Source: Ganoderma boninense
Taxonomy: Eukaryota > Basidiomycota > Agaricomycetes > Polyporales > Polyporaceae
Direction of reading: 5' to 3'
DNA length: 64,000 nucleotides
Assembly: GCA_002900995.3 (NCBI GenBank)
Contig: CM035305.1
Coordinates: 1,612,001 to 1,676,000, forward strand
Below, piece after piece: positions 24,629-38,322 of this stretch. The notes below the pieces were generated by a model. That model had not been told where the DNA came from and did no database searches. It saw only the letters and a program-made list of their open reading frames with translations. The position numbers were made by a program, and so were the translations under genes. How positions within the stretch are numbered: the first letter of the stretch is position 1; each line of letters starts with the position of its first letter.

Positions 24629-27600
24629 ATGTCCCTGAAGGCACTCTTCTACGCGTATGTTCTCGGCGGCCTAACGTTCCTTCCGCTCCTCATCCTCGCC
24701 GCCGTCTTCTACACTGTATACACATCGGTCCCTGTCGGTGACCTGGACCCTGACAAGCTCAAGAAACGCGAACTACAAGCACTATCGGAGGACGAGGGCG
24801 ACGATGCTCCCCCGATCACCTCCGGTCTCTCCTCATCCCCCTCCTCCCTTGCCTCCGACCTCAATGACACTCCTCGCACCCGGAAGGGCTGGTTGACCGT
24901 CCGGAGGACATTTGAGGAGTCACAGACGGATGCTTCATACGTGGATATGGTCCGAGGCTTCCTGGATGCGCGGTCCAAGGATCCCAAGCGGTCGCGGCCC
25001 AAGGACACCTGGTACGTCGCACTCAAGGGCAAGGTGCTCTACCTCTACGAGGACGAGAACATGATCGAGTGCGAGGCGGCGATCGAGCTGGGGGGCCACG
25101 ACGTCGTCGTGTTTCCTGAGGGTCTTCAGGATGGTGAGCTGTTCGCCAAGCGGAACGCCATCTGCCTGAAGCCGAAAGGGGCGACTGGAAAGAAGGAGAT
25201 GCCGAGCGTGACGAGGGACATGCGGATGGGTGGGGAGGAAATGGAGGATGATGGAGATGAGAAGAGCGGGAGCCAGAGACGGGCAGATCGGGAGGCGCAG
25301 GCCGAGGTGGAGAAGCGGCGGGAGGAGGCGAGGGAACAGGCATTCGACGCGTCAACACCATGGTTCATCTTTGTGCGGTCGGTCGTGGAGATGGAGGACT
25401 GGTACCTTGCGCTGGTCCACGCATCTGCCAACCCAGCGAACACACCTACTCTGGACCCGCTCAAGCCCGTGTATCGGCCTGACGACATGTCGCATCTCGT
25501 CTCTACGCTGGACGAACAACCCGATGTGATTCCCATGCGGTGGCTCAACGCGCTCCTCGGGCGGATATTCTTCAGCTACTACAGGACACAAACGCTGGAG
25601 TCGTACATCATCGGGAGGCTCATGAAGAAGATTTCGAAGGTGAAAAGGCCAACATTCCTAACAGACATCAAGGTCCGGGAAGTCAGCGTTGGGAACCGGG
25701 CACCCACGCTCAGCAAACCTATGCTGAAGGAGCTCACGAAGGAGGGTGACGCCTCGCTGGAAGTTCATGTGGCGTACAAAGGCGAGATACGGATTACGGT
25801 GGAGGCTACGGCGACCATCAATCTCGGTGCGCGGTTCAAGACCTACGTCGTGAAACTCGTCCTCGCCCTAGTCGTACGGGAGATTGAAGGCAATCTGCTT
25901 GTGAAGGTGAAGCGGCCTCCGAGTAGTCGTATCTGGTATGCGTTTACCCAGATGCCAAACATCGTCATGGAAGTGGAACCTGTTGTGAGCGACCGTCAAA
26001 TCACCTGGAGCATGATCCTGAGTACCATCGAGTCGAAGGTGAAGGAAGTGGTATGTCAAGCACTGCTCAAACACTCTTACAACCTTGTGTACTCATCATG
26101 CAATTACTCTGCAGATCTGCGAGTCTGTCGTGTTGCCAAACATGGATGACATCTCGTTTTTCGAAAGTTCGCAGTACCAGCACCGCGGTGGCATTTGGGC
26201 AGACGCCTCTCGCCAAGAGCAGGCCCCCACCCTCAGTGGCGAGGAACCCACTACGACAGATGACATGAACACGCCGTCAATGCTCTCTTCAGAAGCTTCC
26301 AAATCAGATGTTGCAGACACCCAGCGCCACGCCATTCCTCGTTCGCACTCAGCCGAAGAGGTCCAGCAGACAACGACGGGGACATCCCTCCCGGAAGCTG
26401 CTCCGGCACCCCGTGCTAGCACCGTGGATGCTACTGTATCGGCGGAAACTTCCACGGCCGCAAAGCGGCGTACGTGGTTTTCGAGCGCGGAAGACGAGCC
26501 TAGTGTGTCGGTGGCCACCCTTTTCAGTTCTACACCTCCCGAAGAACAGGACTCGAGAGGGCGAAGGCTCAATGGGGATCCTCTTGCTGCGCGGCGTTCG
26601 AGCCTCTCAAACATCAACGGCATATTGGAGACCCAAGAGGACCGTGCTCTGCATCCCGGCGATGTTTTCGAAGAGGCACGACGCTTGGCCCCCGCACTCC
26701 CGGCGCGTCGCTCACCTTCAGAACATTCTCGTTCTACGTCCTCCCGTGCGGCCTCAATATCCTCGTCGCATGCTGGCGACGTATCTGACGATGCGTCGGA
26801 CTCGCAGTTCGCTAACTTCCGCTCAAAGAGCCCCGCGAACGGAATCACTTCTCCCCGCCAAACAGCCGCGAGCCAGGCCAGCACTTTCTTCCAGACGCTC
26901 AAGTCGCGCGCAGGCGACAAGCAGGCGCTCAGCAACACGGCCAAAGAGACGATGCGCAAGTGGGGCGTCAGCTGGGGCAATTTCCGGCGGGACGTTGCGG
27001 GCTCCGGGGGGTCGGACGAGGTCCCCGACGCCGGGCACGGCGAACAGCGCCGCCCGGACAGCAGGGGGTCGACCGTCCGGCCGAGCTACGCTGACCTCCG
27101 CGCTGCGGTGGAGGAAAGGCGGGAGACCCAGAGAGAGCAGCGCGCGTCAGCCCAGGATCGAGCCACGCCCGCGTCCATGTCGCGAAGCAACGGGGCCTCA
27201 GCTTTAGTGTCGGAGCCTATCCCTGTGCCGCAGAGCTCCAGCGAGAGGGGGAAGCAGAAACAGAGGGCGGACAGCGCTTCGCCAGGCAACGAGAGTGCGC
27301 CGGTCGATAGCTCCCCTGCATCGTCCTCTGGCGCGATGAAGACTGGTGCTAGCGCGATGGTGCGCCCCGAGTCTCCAAACACGTTGGAGCGGACGGAGTC
27401 GCAAGTGTCGAGCTCATCGCAGCAGAGCACTGGCCATAGTCTGGGCATTGTGCCACAGGAGGGCGACCACAGGCCACCGTCGACGATACACACGCAGCCG
27501 CTCCCCCCAAAGACTATGACTATCCCTGGCATCCACGCTAGCCACCGTGGAGAGGTCATGTCCATGGGCTATGCGCCGCCGCCACCGGCCGTCCCTCTGG

Positions 27601-28259
27601 AACCGAAGAAGGCTCCATTACAGAGCGTTTACCGTCTTTTGAAGAACCCCGCATTTAGCTCTGCCAATCCTGCGACACGAAGCGACCCCGCACCGGTGTC
27701 GCAGACGGGCTTCACGGGCCATGACCAGGACTCGGTTTCGGCGGAGGATGCCACTGAGGACTTGTCATCGACAGTGCTATCACCGGGGCCCTTGCCGCCA
27801 CGACCGATCCCACCTCCACTCCCACCTCGTGCTGCACCGACGAATGCCCACAGCAAAGCGGAAGTGTCGCGTCCGTCCGAAGGAGAGCCGTCTTTAGCCT
27901 CTACCTCCGCCTCTCCGTCCCGAGCTTCGGCGGCGCTGCAGTCGATTGTCTCGAAGGACAGGGAGAAGCGAGCCTCTTTGACCCCGCCAGTGAGTGCACC
28001 CTCGTCGCCAGGCTATGCTTCGAATCCGAGCCGGAGTGGTGAGGCCGTCGACGGCTCTCCGGACCAGGAAACACCAGACTCGGCTGACCGCAGCGACGCT
28101 CTGGAGCCCTCATCGTCGCCGTCTGCTGCTTCTGCATCCGCGTCCACTTCCACATCAGGGACCCCCACACCGTCGCATACACCAAATCCGCCGACGTCTG
28201 CTGGCCGAGGGCCGCCGCCAGCTTTACCTCCGCGGAGGCCTGTGCGGACGTTGGCATGA
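24629..28259 (+). CDS. NVJ2: Nvj2/TEX2-like SMP-domain lipid-transfer protein
   Basis: Two exons (24629-26050 and 26115-28259) give 1188 aa. A single N-terminal membrane segment (about residues 5-30, [20 protein letters not shown]) anchors the protein in the ER. A PH domain spans roughly residues 110-265 ([20 protein letters not shown] ... [20 protein letters not shown]), with a charged insertion. The SMP domain covers about residues 300-485: [18 protein letters not shown], then [20 protein letters not shown], ending VVLPNMDDI. This TM-PH-SMP order is that of yeast Nvj2 and animal TEX2, which move lipids at ER contact sites with the vacuole and Golgi. The last 700 residues are disordered and Ser/Pro-rich, with proline motifs near the C-terminus ([24 protein letters not shown]) that could bind SH3 domains. 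That tail is much longer than in yeast Nvj2. Confidence 0.9.
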
Positions 28260-30033
28260 TGGTATCATAGTATGTACAATGTACGTACGTGCGGCTTACG
28301 CCGGGCTCCTTGCATAATTGGTTTGTACATGCACGGTCGCCCGTAGGGCAACATTTGTTCTTCAGGTCATCATTATCTCCCACGATTCCCCCATCTCATC
28401 TCGACAGCGTTCTTGTACTGCATATATTTTATAACTGCTATCGCACTGTACTCTAATACATGGATGAGTCTCCCGGCAATCATGTTTTTTTCGCCCCAGC
28501 TTCACCACCGAGTGCATTCTTGTGGCAATACTTGCAGTACCGGTGTGTTGCTGTCCTGTTCAAATCACAAGAGTTGGCGTTCCCTACAGCTCATCAACAC
28601 GCCGGACACCGCATCGTGATTCCTGACAAGGACCGCGAGATGTGTGCGTGAATTAAGGCCTCGTGCCCAACGTCACCGACCCCCGGTCCTCGCCTGTCTT
28701 TTCGATATGATGACGATAGTTGAGCACGTACGTACAAGGACGCTTGGCCATAGGACGTGCGCTGGTCGCTCTACGTCGCTGCGGTGTGAAGGTCATCGGC
28801 AAAGCGTCGGGCGCTGCATGCAGCATGGACGGAGACGTGCGAGACAAGGGCGAGTATGTTCCACGTATGTTCCGGCTCCGGCTGAGGCTCTCCATATCTG
28901 GACGGGTGCAGGACGGTGCGACTGTCGCACTTTCAGACCTCAGGCCTCACTCCGGGCGCCAGGGAGCCGCAGAAGGCAGCTCTGGGGGGGTGCGCCACGA
29001 TCAAGGTTTGTCAGGCACGGCTCTAGGAGGTGTTTGTTTGATACTTGGCTGAATGTGGGTGATGGCGTGACGTGAGAGTTTAGACGCAAAGCTGGCGAGA
29101 CGCTTGAGGGGAGTATACGGCATTCTTTTCATCTTGGACAGCGGACGGAAGCGAGAGGCGGCGCTGATTGACACCAGGGATCAAGGCTGGCGAGTCGCCC
29201 AGAGGTTTCTGGGATTACCGATTGCACCCTGGATGGAGAACTTTGAACCCAAAGGGTGAGGAGACGGTGGAGGGCCAGAGAATGAGAGCATGCGGTGAAC
29301 ACAGGGAGGGTTCCTGGAGGCGAGTCGGAGAGGAGAAGGAAGAGTGGTCTGGGCGAGATCGGAGGGCGATCCGAGAATAAAGTTCACGGGAGGATCGATG
29401 GGTGGGATCGGACAGAAGATGCCTCGAGGATCGCGACTCTCCCCCGCAGCCGCCCGTTGCCACGGCAACAGCCTCAGCCCGTCCGACTTGGGCGGACGCG
29501 CCGCGCCGTCTCCGTCCATGGTCCTTGCACAGACGAGCGGTGAGGCTCTCATTCCGAGCCACGACCCCGCTGCACCAAGCGAGGGCGAGGGCCAATCGAT
29601 ACATACGCGCTGCAACGGCCTCGGCCCCCCGCTCCCGCTATTGTCACCGCCATTTCCGACCCAAGACAGTCTGGAGTCGCGTGTCAGTCTCAGCTGGGGC
29701 GGCGCGCTGATAGTTGCTGTCACACACGCACACACCTGTCTCGGTATTCCCTCCAACGCGTTCCGGCTCCCCGACAGCCCACTCTCTAATCCTGCGCTCA
29801 CCTTCTGGCCCCTGTTCGCCGAGGCAGTGCACCCCGTTAGTCTTCAGCAACTACTCGGGCCCTCGGGAGGCCCTCCGCACCCCGATCCTTGATCGCGAGG
29901 CATCGTGCCTCCCTACCTTCCCTTCCACCTTCCTTGTCCTGGGGTTACGGCTCTCTCCCGCTGCTTGTCCCACTCGTTTCGCGTCCGCCTTAAGCTTCGC
30001 TGCCTGCGCCCATCACGACGTGCGACGCATCCG
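28260..30033. other. 1.8 kb intergenic region
   Basis: No supported gene. The last 150 bp are C/T-rich and likely hold the start region of the gene at 30034. TACGTACGTGC-type words occur near 28282 and 28725. Confidence 0.5.
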
Positions 30034-33000
30034 ATGATGACCGTGCAAGGACCATCCATCGACAGAAGCGCGCCCGACCCGAAAACTTTCGATCATGTAC
30101 TCCATATCACCGCCCAACCCTCCTCTTCTCCGCCCCCGGACGAGAAGAAGAGGTTCATAGTCGAGCCCCAGGTCCTAAACGCTGCTCTCGAGTTCGAAAT
30201 CGGTCAGCAATTAGGTACGCTCGAATGTTTGCACTCACTATTCGCCATGCGATCCGCGCAACACGAGCGTGGGCAACCCTAACTTGACAGGTCTTGCCCT
30301 TGCAGGATCGTCCTCATCCACCACTCCCACCGCTGCCCCTGGCGGCCTCCCTCCTCCTCCACGTCCCACCGGTCGCCCTAATAGCCAACCAGGTACCCCA
30401 AGCGGCAACGTTGGCTCTGTACGACCAACTCATCGGAAGGGCAGGTCAACGCAATCCACCATCTCTTCATCTGCGACGAGCGAGCACCACTCCAATGTTG
30501 TTTCGCTGCCGAGCTCCCCGCTCTCCCCATACCCACCTTCTCCAGATACCCATGGAATCCCCACCAGCGCCGGCCACAGGTCTCCTCGCCTATCCAACTT
30601 CCTCCGCGGAGAAACGCTGCCGTTCAGCACGATCCGACGCCAGTCACTGGTCGACCACAACGATAATAGTCGAGATGTGGTCGTGAAGGAAGAGGAAACA
30701 CCGACCCGGCTCAGGACGCCTCGCAACCAGACCCCAGCACCAGTGCCGATGGAGGGTGCCGCACCGATCGCCTCACTACCGTCCTCCCCGATCGCGTCCT
30801 TGCCGTCCTCGCTCGATACCGCGCCGGACATGTTTGGAGCGAGGCCATCGCGACAGCACCGATACCTAACGGGGCTCCAGAAGATCACCAAGTTGGGCAA
30901 GTCCAAGTCGATCAGCGTGCTTTCGGACGTGAGCATCCGGAGCGAAAGGCGGCGGAGCGACGCGGACCTCCAGCTAGGCAGGGGGAGTAGAGAGAATATG
31001 AAGAAGAGCGGGAGCAGCGGGGACGACGCGTCGCTGTCGCGGTACAGGCGCATGTTGGACAAGGGGGTCCGAATGGCGGCGAAGAGTGTGCCCAACTCGC
31101 CAGTCACGGCCTATGTGAAAAGTACGTGGTTTCCTCAGAGGCCCCGTGTTGTTGCGCGTGTTAGTGCGGGTTACCGACTGCCGTTTGGGGTTTGCAGACA
31201 CGGAAGCGGAAGAGGGGCGAGCGGGAGCTCGAGATCTCAAGGACAGCGGACCTGGGATGATGTCGCAACCTCCTTGGCAGCGAAACAGTTTCAGCACCGG
31301 CAGGAGCGATGCTCGGATGCAGTCTCCATCAGCGACGTTGCAGTCGGCTATCGCGTCGCGACCGGGAAAGGCTCGGGTTAGTCCATCACGGTCTGTCGCG
31401 GGCAGAGACAAGGGGCCACGGACGCATGGCGGTCGGGGAAGCGCGGCCGGGAGGGCGAATGGAGGGAGGACGAGGACGACAGGGGCCAGCGGAACCGCGG
31501 CCATGGCCAATCCCGGCGCGGGGACGGGGCACGTTACGCTCGGCTCGTCCCCGCACATCGGGCATTCCCACGCTCGGCACCCCTCCTCGCCAACGTCGTC
31601 TGCTACAATCTCTTCCTCCTCGAGAGACCCCACCGCCCGCCCCTCTCCCCCACCCTCCGACGCCTCGCACGACCCCCCTCCCTCTTCCTACACCGAGCCC
31701 CGCATCAGCATCTCCTCTACCATATATTCGCGCTCTTCTAGTCACGGCCCGTTTGACATTGCTCGCTATCCCCCGTCTCCTTCCGCCGCCAGGTCCTCCA
31801 TGAGCCCCGATCGCGAATCCTTCATAGATCTTGCGTCCCCCATCTTTTCCCCCAGCGGACCCGACCACCACTACGCTCGTATACCCTCAGGCGACCGTTC
31901 GCAGCTAGAGCGGCCTAGTTCAGCCACACGCCGCAGCGGAGAGTCGAGTTACGGCAAGTCCTCCTCTCGCTCATCATCACCCCCACCACCACCATCCTCG
32001 GGATCGACAAAACTCCGTTTGGCACCCATCGCTTCTCCTTCACACGGAGCCGAGAAACCGCCCATTCCCACCGCCCCGAAGCCTGATTTCAGTTATCGCT
32101 CACGCACAACCAACAAATCTTCCCCTGTCCAGTCAAAGAAGCCCAGTCCTATGTCATCCCACTCCACCACAGACGCGGACCCATCCTTTGCCGCTTTGAA
32201 CGCCCTCTCCTCCAAGGAGCGCGCCGAGCGCGTTCGCACAACTCGCAAGCTTGCGCAGGTGTTCGGGCAGCCCCCAGGGGTGTTGCCCGTCGCAGAGGAG
32301 CCGTCCCCACAGGAGCTGTACCTGCCTAGCGGAGCAGGCTGCATGCCACTCCCAGGCCCGCTGACGCTGAATTTGAATGCGAAACGCAGACATCACAGAC
32401 CTGTCGTCTCCATGTCAGATGACGTCCCCTCCAGTGTTGGAACCAGTACGATGGCCGCCGTGTACGACGCCACCGGGGCAGTCGTCTGGCCGCCGCCGGA
32501 GGGCACCCGCTATGTCTCTCTGGCGCCCCGTCGTCACTCCGCCCCGCTCAGCCCCGACGACTTCGCGTTCGTTGTGCAGAGGTCGCCGGGATCGGATCGC
32601 TCGGACACAACTAGGACGCCGACGGAGGACGACGACTCACCTGTGATCCACATCGGGCCCGTGCAACGCAACTCGCTCGAGACCTTGACGGGAACGGAGC
32701 CGGAGCTGGGGACGGACATGGCGCATACGGTGAGCTCCCGGCGGTCTCGCGTCCGGGCCGCCCCCGGGTCTCCGACCTCGTTCATGGACCTGTCGGATGA
32801 GGAAGGGGCGAATGACGGCATCTCGGAGATCCTGGCTGAGACGCCTAAGCTTGGGCCCCGGGGACGGGGCCAGCCGCACTCGCCGTCCACCGCCTCGCTT
32901 GCGGAGGGCCTGACGTCCGACGAGCTCGCCGAGGACGAGCGCCGTCGCAAGCGTGAAAAGCTCGCGAAGCTCCATCGCTTCCTTGGCTCCCGCGTTCCCC

Positions 33001-34494
33001 CCCCACCTCGTCCTCGGCCCCCTCGACGAAGGCACCCCGCTCCCGCCTCCCGCCTCAAACTCACCTTCACCTTCACCCACACCACTTCTGCCTCCCGCAC
33101 ACTCGGCTGCGCCGCGCCGCGCTGAGGACGTTAACGACGACGACATACGCAGGATCAAGATGAGGCGACGCAGGAGCAGCTCGGCCGCGGAGTTCTCGCA
33201 CACGTGGTCCGACGACATTGACCGGCTCAAGCAGGGCCTCAACGACCGCGAGAAGGCCATCAACGTCCGCCGGGCGGTCAAGATGGAAAAAGTGAGTACC
33301 CGCTCCCACCTCGTCCGCAGCTGATGCGCTGACCCTGGTCACTTGCCGCCCTTGCATTTGCTCTGCCGCACCCGTCCCGTCCCAGATGTTCGGTGTCGCC
33401 CCGCCCCAGACGCTCTACCATACTCGCGCCCCCACTGTCTCCACGCCGAACGTGCTCAAGGATCTCCATCGTCAGCCGTCGCCCAAGCCATCTCCGAAGA
33501 CACCGACCACTCCCCCGTTCCGCTTCACGACGACGCCGCTGCCAGCGGGCAAGGCGAAGAAGACGAAGCGGCCCGGGACAGGCGACTCGGCGAAGCCGCT
33601 CATCGCGAACGACAGCTTCCTCGAGGCTGGCTCCTCGTCCGTGTACATGCATTATAGGCACTCACTGAACTCGCTCAGCGACATCCTGGACAGGGTCTGT
33701 CGTCTTCTTTCCTTCCATTTCTCTTCTCTTCCCTTGCCTTCCTTTCCCTTCTATTACGTCTACTCACCAACCCCTTTATCTTCAGGACGATCGGGAGTCC
33801 CTTGCAGAACTCCACGACTATCTGACAGGGAACGGGGAGCTCTACTGCACTGGCGACCAGTATGATTTCAAGTTCGACGGCTCTATGAACAGCAACAGCG
33901 TGGCCGCTCCCGGCTCGCCAATGTTTGCTGATGATGCCTCCATCGCATTCGCCTCACCGTCCTCCATGACAACAACAATGACGGCAGCAACTGTAACGAT
34001 GGGCACCCCTAGAGCGGAACGACGCCGTTCCCTCCCGTCCCGCGTCTCCATTGCGTCATTCTCTTCCGAGATCAGCGCGCTCGCGAGCCCGCCGGCCCCG
34101 GACGAGGCGTCGTTCCAACAGCGCCGCCGGCGGGCGGCTAAGCTCACGCATTTCTTCGGCGTCGACTATCGTGACCTCATGACCGAGATCCTGGAGAGCA
34201 TAGAGAAGGGGCTTGAGGAGGAGCGTGGAAAGGGCACCCTGCGTCCGGACGAGGTCAAGGTGCGTCCGCGGCGCGAGCTCGCCTGCGTTCTCCTCGCACC
34301 GCCGCCCCAGACTGACTTGTCCTTCTTCCCCTGTCCCTGCTCCTGTCCCCCTACCCCGTCGCATTCCCCCGCGACGTCCCGATCGTCATCCCCCTCCTTG
34401 TCCTCGTTCATGCGATGTGATCGTCGCCCGACCACAGGATCTGCAACAGAAGCTGGTAACGCTCAGGAAGAAGCGGAATAGCCTCAACCGGTGA
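30034..34494 (+). CDS. Large disordered conserved protein, apparent +1 frameshift
   Basis: Six exons: 30034-30214, 30291-31121, 31198-33291, 33386-33694, 33786-34259, 34438-34494. Their summed length is one base more than a multiple of three. The frame breaks at a run of eight C (32997-33004). Before it the protein reads KREKLAKLHRFLGSRVP; after it, in the next frame, HLVLGPLDEGTPLPPP continues to a natural end. Without the extra base the protein would be about 1314 aa; as sequenced, the first frame stops at 33123-33125. Most of the protein is Ser/Pro-rich and disordered. Ordered patches are MLDKGVRMAAKSVPNSPVTA, VYMHYRHSLNSLSDILDRDD and RRRAAKLTHFFGVDYRDLM near the C-terminus, which ends in a short helix. 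I know similar uncharacterised basidiomycete proteins but no function. The exon 2 acceptor is ambiguous (30290 or 30305, a 15-nt in-frame difference). Confidence 0.75.
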
Positions 34495-35035
34495 GAGGCT
34501 GCGTCTCGCCCCCTACCTCCTTCCCATCCCCACTAGTCGGGATGGCACATGCGTGGCCCTCTCAGCAGCATACTACACCCATTTCATCTCAGCCAACACG
34601 TTTCTGTACATCTCTACTGCAACACTATCTCATCACGACTATCATTTTTATGGGATCCCTTCAGTGTGCCCCGTCGGAACTCCCTGTTCTACAGCACCCA
34701 ACGGACACCACACACAACATAGAGTATACCTTCTGTAATACCGGTACCTGATCATGGCATCGCAACCCATGTTGCGCCCCCTTGTTTCCCGGCACCCTTA
34801 CCTCCCAAGCAGTCTCACCACATCACCCCATGCATTTCTACGTATATTAGTTCTGTACATTATATTGATAACATATTTCCCCAGTGTCGAAATGAGCTGT
34901 GCGCAGCTGCCTCCTCAAGTTTGTGCGAAAGCGAAGGACAGCGGGTGGTAAGAAAAATGTCCAGAATCCAGATGATTGTAGGCTACTACGCAGCGGGCAA
35001 TAAATATTGATTGCAGAAAGGTCCAATGGGAGAGC
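34495..35035. other. Convergent 3' intergenic region
   Basis: 541 bp between two convergent stops, AT-richer than the flanking genes. I see only presumptive 3' untranslated sequence. Confidence 0.5.
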
Positions 35036-38000
35036 TTAGAGAACAACCAGGTCGCCTTGACATGAATGGCACCAGAAGATGTGCGACTCATCCATGAAGA
35101 TCGGCCTTTTGGAAGAGTGGGTATGGGTATCTTGGGGCGGAGGAGTCGATGACTCCGAGGGAGGCTCGACCACGACGGGAAGCCCTCCGGGCTTGTCACC
35201 GGGAGAAGCAACGCTGCTCCTCGAGTTCCGAGACGACGGTCTTGGGATATGACTCGACGCAGCGACCTCGCTATCGATACGCGCCTTAAGCATGCTGAGA
35301 GATACCTTGCGCTTGTGCCGCGCCTCTGGAGATAGGCCCTCGAACGCCGAGAGTGTCGTGGGTGGAGATGGCCCACCAGGGCGGTGAGACTGGAACGACG
35401 CCTTCCGGAGGTCGTCGGAGTGGTCCACCATTCGACTCACAGTGCGCTTGGGGAGGCCTTGGACGGACGACGCGCGCGATGAGGGCCGCATTGGCCGCGA
35501 CTGCGCAAGCTCATCCTCGAGCCCGGATACGTGCCGCTGCAACGCGTGCACCTGTGCCTCGGCGTTGAACACGGAGGTCTCGAGTGCACGCACGCGCTGG
35601 TGCGCTGCGGAGAGCTCCAGGGCATGCTGCTGTTTCAGCGCGCTGAGCATCTCGGCATTGAGGGACTGCGACTGAGATAGGTCCGAGCCTGAGGGAAGGG
35701 AGGCCGCTTCCCGAAGCCGCTCGAGCTCCTCGTCCTTCTGTGCATGCTCTCCGCGGAGGGCCTCCATCTCCGTCTGTGCCCGTTCGAGGAATTCCGAGGA
35801 CTCGGCCTGCGCCTGAGTGCGTTCCTCAATTTCGGCTCGGAGGGTGTCGACCTGTGTAGTCTGTAACCGGAGGTTGTCCGTGAGCCGGCGGATCTCCTCG
35901 ACGTTGGAATTTGCGACAAGGCGAAGCTTATCCCGCTCGTCCTCGAGACCTTGGGCCTTCTTCCGCGCAGCTGTCAGCTCTGACTGAAGTTCCGAATACG
36001 CCTGCTGAAGCTCCGTCGAGTCTTTTTGCAGAGCCGAACGCTCGCCTTCGAGAGTGCTACGGAGGCCGTCCCGGTCCCGCTCGACTGACACCTTTTCCTC
36101 TCGAAGTCCTTCCAGGTCTGATTCGAGCTGGGCGATGACGTTGTCGCGCCCGCCGATGGTCTTCTCTAGACTATCGATCTTCTCGCTGAGCGCAAGCTTT
36201 TCGTCGGTGAGCTCGACAATCTTAGGTCGCATCTCATCCAGGGACCGCATAAGCCCGATTCCCTCCGTCTGGAGCTCCTTCTGGGTCTTCTCGGCGTCAT
36301 CGGCCCGAGCGTTAGCAGCCTTGAGCTCGACTTGGGCTTCCTTAAGCTGACGAGCATGCGTAGCAAGGTCCGAGGAAAGGGCGGCCAGCTTCACTTGGAG
36401 TCCGGAGACAAGATTCTTGTTTTCCTCGCTCTCAACCTGTAGGGCTGTGCGTTCCCCAAGAAGGCCGTCTCGTTCCGCAACTACGGAGGATAGTTGCTCT
36501 TGAGTGGCTGAATGCTGCCGCTCAACTTCGGCATGCCGCGCCTGCCAATCAGCTTCGGCTGCGGCTTTCTGTTGCAGTCGGTCTTGTATCTGATTGCGTT
36601 CGGCTTGGAGCCTCTCATGAGCCTACGAAAAGTTAGAGTTCAGAATGCTTCTCTGCGGTCAGACGATAGAAAAACTTACCTGACGTATCTTAGACAATTG
36701 GAACTCAAGCTCATCGGCGCGATCTTGCGTGTTCTTCAGAGTCTCCTCCAATCTCTCGGCACGGTCGTCGCTGTCAATTTGCTCCTCCAATTCGCGTACT
36801 CGCCTCTGGTGCTCCTCGACCTGTACCCGCAGATCGTGAAGAGAACCATTCAACAATTGAATCTCGCGCTCCTAAGGTGAATTCAGTGGCCGCGCAGGAC
36901 TGAGCCAATGAAGTAGTCAAACCTGGTCTCGAGCCTTGTCCGCAAGTGCCTTCTCATTCTCAGCAAGAGCAGCAATTCTAGAGGTGGACGCTTCGGTTTC
37001 GGCTTCAAACTGAGAGAGGCGCACTTGAAGTCTCGCACTACGTGAAAGCTCGTCTTGAAGTCGGATTTCGGTCTCTTTCAGAGCTGACGGCAGTTGGGTC
37101 ACTCGGCAGCCTGGAAGCGGTCTGTAACATAGGACTTACCTGCTTCTGCCCCCTCTAACCTTTCGACCGACGCAGACAGTAAAGCCTTCTCAGAAACAAG
37201 CAGTGAGATGGTCTGCTGATGCTGTTTGGCGCGTTCGGAGTATTCATGGAGAGATTGGTCCAGGTTCTGAACCTGGTCTTGTAGCCTCGTTGAGTTTTGG
37301 CGTTCGTTCTCTAAGGCTCGCGCGCCCTCCTCTGATTTCTCTACAGAACCGGCGTGAACGCAATGAGGAAAACGGAGTTATGAGGCTACTTACTAGCCAG
37401 TGTGGTATTAACCTCGTTCACGGATGCACTTAAAGCATCCCGCTCCGCTTGCAAAGAAGAGGCGACTTTATCTGCGTGTTGCAGCTGTTGAGAGAGCTGT
37501 TCTGTAGCCACTTGCACTCGACGAAGAGCTGCATCCAGCTCAGCGGTCTTCTTGCGCTCAGCCTCAAGCAAACCCTCCATCTGACGTGCCTCTGTGCACA
37601 TCATATAAACAACTTGTAGACCGCATATAGTGTAAACAAACGTACTGGTCTCAAACATAGACTGACGTTCTACTGCCGCGCTCAGCGATGCCTTGTCTGC
37701 CTCTAGCACTTCAATAGCTTGCTTCTGGTCCCGAACGAGCGCTTGAAGGTGGTCCCTCTCCGACGAGACAGCGGGCGGGGACGTCGCTGAGGTGGACGAT
37801 CGGGCACCATGCCGGGGAGGAGGAGTGGCAATGGGAGCCGGTCCAGCCTCCGAATCAACGCGGGCAAGTCCGGACAGCCAGGATGAGTCTGCTCCGTCCT
37901 TAGTGGGTCCATTCGAGAACCTGTAACGCAATGATAGTACCGCGAATACATAAACATGGTCACTTGGACAACAGCCACATACACTCACAGGTCTGCGACA

Positions 38001-38322
38001 TTGCCATCTCCTCCCTGTGTTGGTGGTTGAGCCGATGCTAGTAATGGTGGAGGCGGAGACGGCTGAGGCACAGCGGCGGGAACAGGTCCAGGAGAGGGTG
38101 TTCCTGACGGAGCAGGGGATGGGGACACAATGCGAGGGGCAGGGGATGCGACGCGTGGGGTTGGGGGACCGCCACCTCCTTCGGCAGCCTTCTGAGCCTG
38201 CCGCTTCTTGAGCTAAGGGACAGTCGGACAGTGAGCACTCTGCGCAACCTTAAAAGACCATGCCGTGGACAGACCATGGCCCTGGCGCGGGCCGCTTTGG
38301 CGGCGCGATCGTCTTCAGACAT
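35036..38322 (-). CDS. Large coiled-coil protein, golgin-like
   Basis: Eight exons (38322-38275, 38212-37989, 37920-37646, 37591-37394, 37340-37140, 37101-36923, 36871-36680, 36622-35036) join in frame to 967 aa. The N-terminus is a short basic helix (DDRAAKAARARAMLKKRQAQ), followed by a Pro-rich linker (about 30-120). About residues 140-790 are near-continuous heptad coiled coil (e.g. LQQQLQHADKVASSLQAERD). The C-terminus is Ser/Pro-rich with one conserved-looking patch, LSPEARHKRKVSLSMLKARI, then LVVL at the end. The basic N-terminal helix plus long rod is the layout of golgins such as GM130/Bug1, which tether vesicles at the Golgi. Coiled coils are poor evidence of orthology, so a spindle-pole or other scaffold role is equally possible. 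The exon 6 acceptor (GAG) is weak but needed for frame. Confidence 0.75.

Noticed and set aside
26096..26980. 294-codon minus-strand frame opposite NVJ2
   Set aside because: Antisense shadow of the disordered NVJ2 tail.
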